From Planctomycetota bacterium (lineage in GTDB: Bacteria; Planctomycetota; UBA1135), in contig JALUUN010000285.1 of the NCBI GenBank assembly GCA_027021325.1, positions 1 through 11,423 of the forward strand: 11,423 nt of DNA, written 5' to 3'. Made by a program: the position numbers and the translations under genes. The notes beneath the pieces are model-generated. The model searched no databases. It was given only the letters and a program-made list of their open reading frames with translations, and was not told where the DNA came from. Positions 6,514 to 11,423 of the stretch are shown here, piece by piece (within the stretch, counting starts at the first letter, position 1; each line of letters opens with the position of its first letter).

Positions 6514-7728
6514 TCAGGGACGGAGGAGGCCGGGGTGCTCGCCCAGGAGCACGATCTCGGCCCCAGGATAGTAGTGCGCCAGGATCTCGCCGGCGCTGGC
6601 CCCGGCACGGCTGCGGCGCAGAGCGCCCTCCTGGCACAGGCCGACGCCATGGCCGCGGCCGCGTCCGGTGACGCGCAGGCCGCCGTCGGCCAGGGCCTCG
6701 AGGTCCAGCCAGAGCGTCGAGGGCAGGTCCAGGATCCGGCGCAGGGCCTCGCCACCGAGGCTGCGGGTGGCGAATTCGCCGGCCAGCAGGACCCGGAGCA
6801 CGCGTCCGAAGCGGTCGCGCTGGCTGGCGCGGACGCGGCGCAGCCAGGCGCCCAGCTCGAAGTCCCGGGCGAGGCGGTCCAGCTCGGCGGCCGGGATCTC
6901 CTTCTCCCAGGGCCAGTCCTCGGCGCAGCCCGGATCGGAGACGCCGGCCAGGGGCGGCAGCTCCTCGCGGCTGAACTCCAGGCTCCAGGCGTCGGCCGTG
7001 CCGCCGCCGCAGTCGGCGTGGAAGTAGGCGTGGAGGAGTTCCCCGTCCCAGACCAGGACCCGGCCCTCGGTGGCCGCCACCGCCTCCCGTGCCTGCAGGG
7101 TCTCGAAGTCCACCCCCAGGAAGCGCTGGTCCCGGGCGTCGTCGTTCAGGAAGGGCCGGCCCCGGCGCAGCTCCCAGAGGGCCCAGCTGCGGGCGGCGAT
7201 GGCCTGGGCGCGCAGGGCGGCCGCCGCACCCGCGGCTCCGGCCGCCATCTCCCCGCAGACCACGCCGAGGACATAGTCCTCGAGGGGCAGATCGAGATAG
7301 AGCTCCAGGCGCGGCGCCAGTTCGCCGCCCCGGCGGCCGCGGCCGTCCACGACCAGCTCGCCCCGGTACCAGTCGGCGTCCAGGCGCAGGGCGGCGTCGC
7401 CCTCGGGAGCGATGCGGAAGGCCGGGCGCAGGGGGTCGAGGCCGGTGAGCCGGGGGCCGGCGGCGCCGCCCCGGATGGCGCCCCGGTATTCGGCTCCCTC
7501 CCAGAGGACCTCCTCTCCCTCCAGGCCCAGGATCCGGTAGCGCCCGCGGATGCGCAGGGGCACGCGCTCGCGGCCGCTCCAGCCGGCGAGGCGGACGCGG
7601 ACCGTGGGATGGACCGGGTCCACCGCCGGCGGCGGCGGGCCGGGCAGGAAGCGCAGCACCAGGAACAGGAGGCCGATCCCCAGGGCCGTCGCCAGGACGC
7701 GGCTGCGCAGGGGAATGCGGCGCGGCAA
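6514..7728 (-). CDS. SpoIID/LytB-domain envelope glycan-cleaving protein
   Basis: This 404-residue protein has an N-terminal membrane anchor or signal segment (about residues 11-27, VLATALGIGLLFLVLRF) and a SpoIID/LytB domain. Conserved blocks are LPLEDYVLGVVCGEM, with the presumed catalytic Glu at 160; LRAQAIAARSWA; HADCGGGTADAW; and, near the C-terminus, GRGHGVGLCQEGA (H360), then GEILAHYYPG. In Bacillus, SpoIID is a lytic transglycosylase acting on stem-peptide-free peptidoglycan during engulfment. Homologues also occur in many non-sporulating bacteria, where they are thought to act in cell-wall remodelling or division. Nothing in the window suggests sporulation. The start is TTG at 7728, supported by GGAGG eight bases upstream. 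It lies three bases after the ruvB stop, which indicates tight coupling in a ruvB-spoIID-tgt operon. The region between the anchor and the domain (about 40-140) is beta-rich and matches no family I can name. Confidence 0.88.
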   Translation of the reverse strand: MPRRIPLRSRVLATALGIGLLFLVLRFLPGPPPPAVDPVHPTVRVRLAGWSGRERVPLRIRGRYRILGLEGEEVLWEGAEYRGAIRGGAAGPRLTGLDPLRPAFRIAPEGDAALRLDADWYRGELVVDGRGRRGGELAPRLELYLDLPLEDYVLGVVCGEMAAGAAGAAAALRAQAIAARSWALWELRRGRPFLNDDARDQRFLGVDFETLQAREAVAATEGRVLVWDGELLHAYFHADCGGGTADAWSLEFSREELPPLAGVSDPGCAEDWPWEKEIPAAELDRLARDFELGAWLRRVRASQRDRFGRVLRVLLAGEFATRSLGGEALRRILDLPSTLWLDLEALADGGLRVTGRGRGHGVGLCQEGALRRSRAGASAGEILAHYYPGAEIVLLGEHPGLLRP

Positions 7729-7731
7729 GGC

Positions 7732-8742
<1,011 letters not shown>

Positions 8743-8749
8743 GGGGGGG

Positions 8750-8779
8750 ATTCTGCCCGGCGGCGGCTCCCGGTTCCAA
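8750..8779 (-). promoter_or_regulatory. Candidate sigma-70-type promoter of ruvB, possibly leaderless
   Basis: On the minus strand, TTGGAA (8779-8774) and CAGAAT (8755-8750) are separated by 18 bases. Each matches four of six consensus positions. The -10-like element ends seven bases before the ruvB ATG, so transcription would start at or next to the start codon. That agrees with the missing Shine-Dalgarno. The match is modest and the call tentative. Confidence 0.25.
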
Positions 8780-8810
8780 CCACGGCGGCGGGCGGTCCGG
8801 CGGCGGGGTT

Positions 8811-8824
8811 GTGCGCATCCGCAC
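8811..8824. repeat. Short inverted repeat in the divergent intergenic region
   Basis: GTGCG (8811-8815) and CGCAC (8820-8824) are separated by four bases. The pair lies about 100-110 bases upstream of the predicted sigma-54 transcript start, a typical distance for an enhancer-binding-protein site. A second palindrome, CCCCCCGGGGGG, lies at 8837-8848. Both are short and could be chance in this base composition. Confidence 0.25.
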
Positions 8825-8896
8825 GGAAGGGGCCGGCCCCCCGGGGGGAAAGAGCCTCCGGACCCCCGGGAAGGGTGGCCTCCGGCGGGGGGGCAG

Positions 8897-8911
8897 TGGC
8901 ATGATTGTTGC
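8897..8911 (+). promoter_or_regulatory. Sigma-54 (RpoN) -24/-12 promoter
   Basis: The sequence TGGCATGATTGTTGC matches the sigma-54 core TGGCACG-N4-TTGC at ten of eleven fixed positions. The invariant GG (-24) and GC (-12) are separated by the required ten bases. It stands in an AT-richer patch of an otherwise GC-rich region. It faces the large lipoprotein gene, with a predicted start near 8923 and a leader of roughly 55 bases. If real, expression needs RpoN and an enhancer-binding activator; neither is encoded in the window. Confidence 0.55.
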
Positions 8912-8927
8912 CCCCTTCCGGCCGAGA

Positions 8928-8949
8928 GGGGCAGGTGCCATCCTGTCCC
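8928..8949 (+). promoter_or_regulatory. 5'-leader hairpin of the lipoprotein mRNA
   Basis: GGGGCAGG (8928-8935) pairs with CCTGTCCC (8942-8949) over eight base pairs, one of them G-U, with a six-base loop TGCCAT. It begins about five bases after the transcript start predicted from the -24/-12 element and about 30 bases before the ATG. No U-tract follows, so it is not a terminator. It may protect the 5' end or affect translation. Confidence 0.35.
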
Positions 8950-8978
8950 GCCCTGGTGGAACCCTAGCCTGCCCGCGC

Positions 8979-11423
8979 ATGAACCGCAGTCTCCTGCCGA
9001 GCCTGGCCGCCCTGGCGGCCGGCCCCTTCCTCGCCGCCTGCTTCAACACGGACCAGGGCCCGGGCCCGCTCCAGCAGGACCCGAACGCCACCGGGGCGAC
9101 CATGCGCATCGAAGAGGTCACCAACGGCTTCGGACGTCTCCTGCCCCATGTGGTCCACGCCGTGGACCCGATCTCCGGCCAGGTCTCCACGGACCAGCTG
9201 GTGGAGATCCGGACCATGGACGACCTCCTGGCGAACCCGCCGAGCGAGCTGAACCCGGTGCTGCCGCCGGCGACCTGGCCGACCACGGCCACGATTCCGA
9301 GCGGCCAGGCCGGCAACCACTTCGTGTCGGTCCGCTTCTCGCGCTCGATCAAGATCGACACGGTCCTGGATCCGACCGCCAGCGGGCTTTCGAACAACGG
9401 GCTGACCGGGGCCATCACCGTCGTCGCCTACGATCCGGCCACCGGCCTGAGCGAGGCCGTGCCCGGGCGCGGCTTCATCAACGGCAAGACCTACTTCGGC
9501 AACCCTCCGGTCCTCGAGACCTGGGTGAAGAAGGACGGCCGCGACCACGTGAAGGTCAAGAACGTGGACCGTGACGGCGAGATCTTCACCCCCGGCGAGG
9601 GCTACCCCGGGACCGACATCGGTCTCGTGGACGGCTCCTTCCCGAGCGCCGGCCAGCTGGTCAGCCCCACGACCTTCACCTTCGTCGTGGACTCGGATGC
9701 CGATCTGCGGACCTTCGAGACCTTCCCCGAGGGACGGATCATCCGGATCGTCATCGACGACACGATCTTCGACCGGACCGGACGGTCCCTGGACGATCCC
9801 GGCATCGCCACGAGCACCGTCGGCAACGACACGGTGCCCCCGACCGAACTCCTCGACGGCGTCGGCGGCACGCCGGTGACCTTCCCGGTGGACCTCGCCA
9901 ACGACGTGCCCTGCGACGTGGAGATCCGCTGGGCCTTCAGCGAGTCCTGCCAGCCGCACTCCATGGGCCCGCTGCCGGGCCCGGTGCCGCCGGCCCTGAG
10001 CAACGAGTTCACGGTCGAGTTCACGCCGCCGGTCGCGGTCGGCGAACCCCCGCCGGGCACCACCATCCAGGTGCCCTACACGGTGCTGCCGCGCAGTCCC
10101 TTCGACTTCACGGAGTTCGTCCTGACGCCGGTGGTGAACTTCCCCGGCAGCGATCCCTTCGGCGCCGCCTCGACGGCCACCGTCACCCACTTCCTGAACG
10201 CGCCGGTGGACCTCTTCGGGAACGGCGACGAGAACAACCTCGACACCACCTCCATCGACTTCGGCATCGGCGACTGCCCGGGTCTGGTGAACGTCCCGGT
10301 GAGCCCCGGGGCCCTCTACATCGGCTCCAACGGCGGCGGCGAGGCCGGCGGCATCCGGGTCCTGGACCTGGACGGCTTCGGCCAGGGCACCGGGGATCCG
10401 ACCCACGACTTCGTGAATGCCTTCTACAACGTCACCTTCGACGAGAACGGCGTTCCCATCGCCGGGGACATCAGCAAGTTCCCCTTCAACCCGAATCTCA
10501 TCGTCCAGGGCATCTTCCCGCCCCTGAGCGCCGACACCACCTCCCTGGCGGGCGGATCGCGCGGGGTCTTCCAGCTGGCCCAGGACTCGACCCTGCGCAC
10601 CCAGCTCGTGGGTCCGGACGTCGTCGGCACCATCGCCGACATGATGCTCGGCCATCCCCTGGACCTGGTCTTCAACAACTTCGACTGCCTGAGCGGCGGC
10701 CAGAACATGTGCGCCAACTCGGCGTTCCAGCTGCATCCGCTCAACCTCTCGGTGTTTCCGGGCAATTCCATCAGCCACGCGCCGCACCCGAACCCGCCGC
10801 GCATCCAGCTGGCCCCGAGCTGTTTCGCGCCCCTGATCCAGACCGAGGAGCCGACCTACCCCGGCGCCAACCTGGCCACCAACCTGCTGCAGCCGGGGGA
10901 TGCCTTCGGCACGGTCGGCGGGCAGGGCCCGAGCGGACTCCTGACCGAGAGCCAGTTCTACGCCGGCTTCTGGGGGCCCGCGCCGACCAACGTCACCTGC
11001 CCGCAGTTCACCCTGCGCCAGCAGATCGGCCACTTCCTCTACGTCCTGGACAGCACCAGCGACCGCGTCGTGGTCCTGAACAGCAACCGGATGACGGTCA
11101 TCGACACGATTCCGGTCTCCGACGTCCGCGACATGGCCATGGCGCCGGACATGAACCTGCTGGCGGTCTCGAGCAAGGGCACAAACACGGTCAGTTTCAT
11201 CGACACCGACCCGCTCTCGCCCACCTTCCACACGGTGGTCAAGACCACGCCCCTGATCGACTCGGTGAACAACCGGGTCGGCCTCGGCCCGACGGAGATC
11301 GTCTGGCAGCCCGGGGACGAGGATGTACTCGTGGTCTGCGAGGACTCGAGCTCCATGGCCCTGATCAACACCGGCGACCTGGAGGTGCGGAAGATCATTC
11401 CGGGCGTGGACCAGCCGCGGCTG
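8979..11423 (+). CDS. Large Ig-like / YVTN beta-propeller surface lipoprotein (3' partial)
   Basis: The frame is open without a stop for 815 codons from ATG 8979 to the window edge, so the gene continues outside. The N-terminus is a lipoprotein signal with lipobox LAAC (Cys21), so the protein should be exported and lipid-anchored. Residues about 30-300 include Ig-like beta-sandwich material (HFVSVRFSRSIKID near 115; VSPTTFTFVVDSDADL near 230). A second sandwich-like region spans about 298-430. At 444 a propeller-type strand starts (GALYIGSNGGG, then GIRVLDLDGFG). From 685 YVTN-like repeats follow: HFLYVLDSTSDRVVVLN, MTVIDTIPV, MNLLAVSSKGTNTVSFIDT. Such architectures usually mean an extracellular binding or structural role, and no catalytic motif is visible. 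Codon use matches the neighbours. No Shine-Dalgarno is evident. It is transcribed divergently from ruvB behind the sigma-54-like promoter. I recall similar long proteins from planctomycetes, but this is an impression only. Confidence 0.85.
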   Translation, partial: MNRSLLPSLAALAAGPFLAACFNTDQGPGPLQQDPNATGATMRIEEVTNGFGRLLPHVVHAVDPISGQVSTDQLVEIRTMDDLLANPPSELNPVLPPATWPTTATIPSGQAGNHFVSVRFSRSIKIDTVLDPTASGLSNNGLTGAITVVAYDPATGLSEAVPGRGFINGKTYFGNPPVLETWVKKDGRDHVKVKNVDRDGEIFTPGEGYPGTDIGLVDGSFPSAGQLVSPTTFTFVVDSDADLRTFETFPEGRIIRIVIDDTIFDRTGRSLDDPGIATSTVGNDTVPPTELLDGVGGTPVTFPVDLANDVPCDVEIRWAFSESCQPHSMGPLPGPVPPALSNEFTVEFTPPVAVGEPPPGTTIQVPYTVLPRSPFDFTEFVLTPVVNFPGSDPFGAASTATVTHFLNAPVDLFGNGDENNLDTTSIDFGIGDCPGLVNVPVSPGALYIGSNGGGEAGGIRVLDLDGFGQGTGDPTHDFVNAFYNVTFDENGVPIAGDISKFPFNPNLIVQGIFPPLSADTTSLAGGSRGVFQLAQDSTLRTQLVGPDVVGTIADMMLGHPLDLVFNNFDCLSGGQNMCANSAFQLHPLNLSVFPGNSISHAPHPNPPRIQLAPSCFAPLIQTEEPTYPGANLATNLLQPGDAFGTVGGQGPSGLLTESQFYAGFWGPAPTNVTCPQFTLRQQIGHFLYVLDSTSDRVVVLNSNRMTVIDTIPVSDVRDMAMAPDMNLLAVSSKGTNTVSFIDTDPLSPTFHTVVKTTPLIDSVNNRVGLGPTEIVWQPGDEDVLVVCEDSSSMALINTGDLEVRKIIPGVDQPRL

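Noticed and set aside
8783..8807. Two copies of CGGCGGCGGG 15 bases apart as operators
   Set aside because: Simple GC-rich low-complexity motif repeated many times in the window.
8964..11231. A 755-codon minus-strand open frame opposite the large lipoprotein
   Set aside because: Val/Glu/Gly/Arg/His-rich shadow. The + strand frame has a lipobox and recognisable beta-propeller and Ig-like strands.

Overview
The window is very GC-rich, bacterial and densely coding, with a strong bias to G/C at third codon positions. All seven genes whose 3' ends lie inside it stop with TGA. Shine-Dalgarno sequences are mostly weak or absent. Lipoprotein and secretory signals point to a Gram-negative-type envelope. 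The large Ig-like/beta-propeller lipoprotein at the right end and the sigma-54-type promoter in front of it recall Planctomycetota, or another large-genome environmental phylum. That placement is an impression from protein style, not a demonstrated assignment.

Left part (1-5343), all on the + strand. First is the 3' portion of a secreted protein of the zinc-metallopeptidase (gluzincin) fold whose active-site glutamate is replaced (HNLVH). Next, about 450 bases hold the broken remains of a thioredoxin-fold redoxin: a UGA sits exactly where the first Cys of WCxxC should be, followed by a frameshift, a second UGA and no proper 3' end. Then come a PhoD-like phosphatase lipoprotein, a small secreted protein with two SH3-like domains, and a CstA-family transporter. 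The last two are six bases apart and probably cotranscribed.

Middle part (5312-8742), all on the - strand. The operon ruvB - spoIID-like - tgt has gaps of 3 and 14 bases. It covers Holliday-junction branch migration, an envelope glycan-cleaving SpoIID/LytB protein, and tRNA-guanine transglycosylase for queuosine. The order resembles the ruvB-spoIID-queA-tgt clusters of some Firmicutes, here without queA. tgt meets cstA tail to tail with a 32-base overlap.

Right part (8743-11423). A 236-base divergent intergenic region carries a good sigma-54 (-24/-12) promoter match, a hairpin just downstream of the predicted transcript start, and a possible leaderless promoter for ruvB on the other strand. 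The + strand then holds a frame open for 815 codons to the window edge, encoding a large lipoprotein with Ig-like regions and YVTN-type beta-propeller repeats. No tRNA, rRNA, CRISPR array, insertion sequence or integrase was found. The items most worth a second look are the UGA-containing redoxin and the sigma-54-linked surface lipoprotein.
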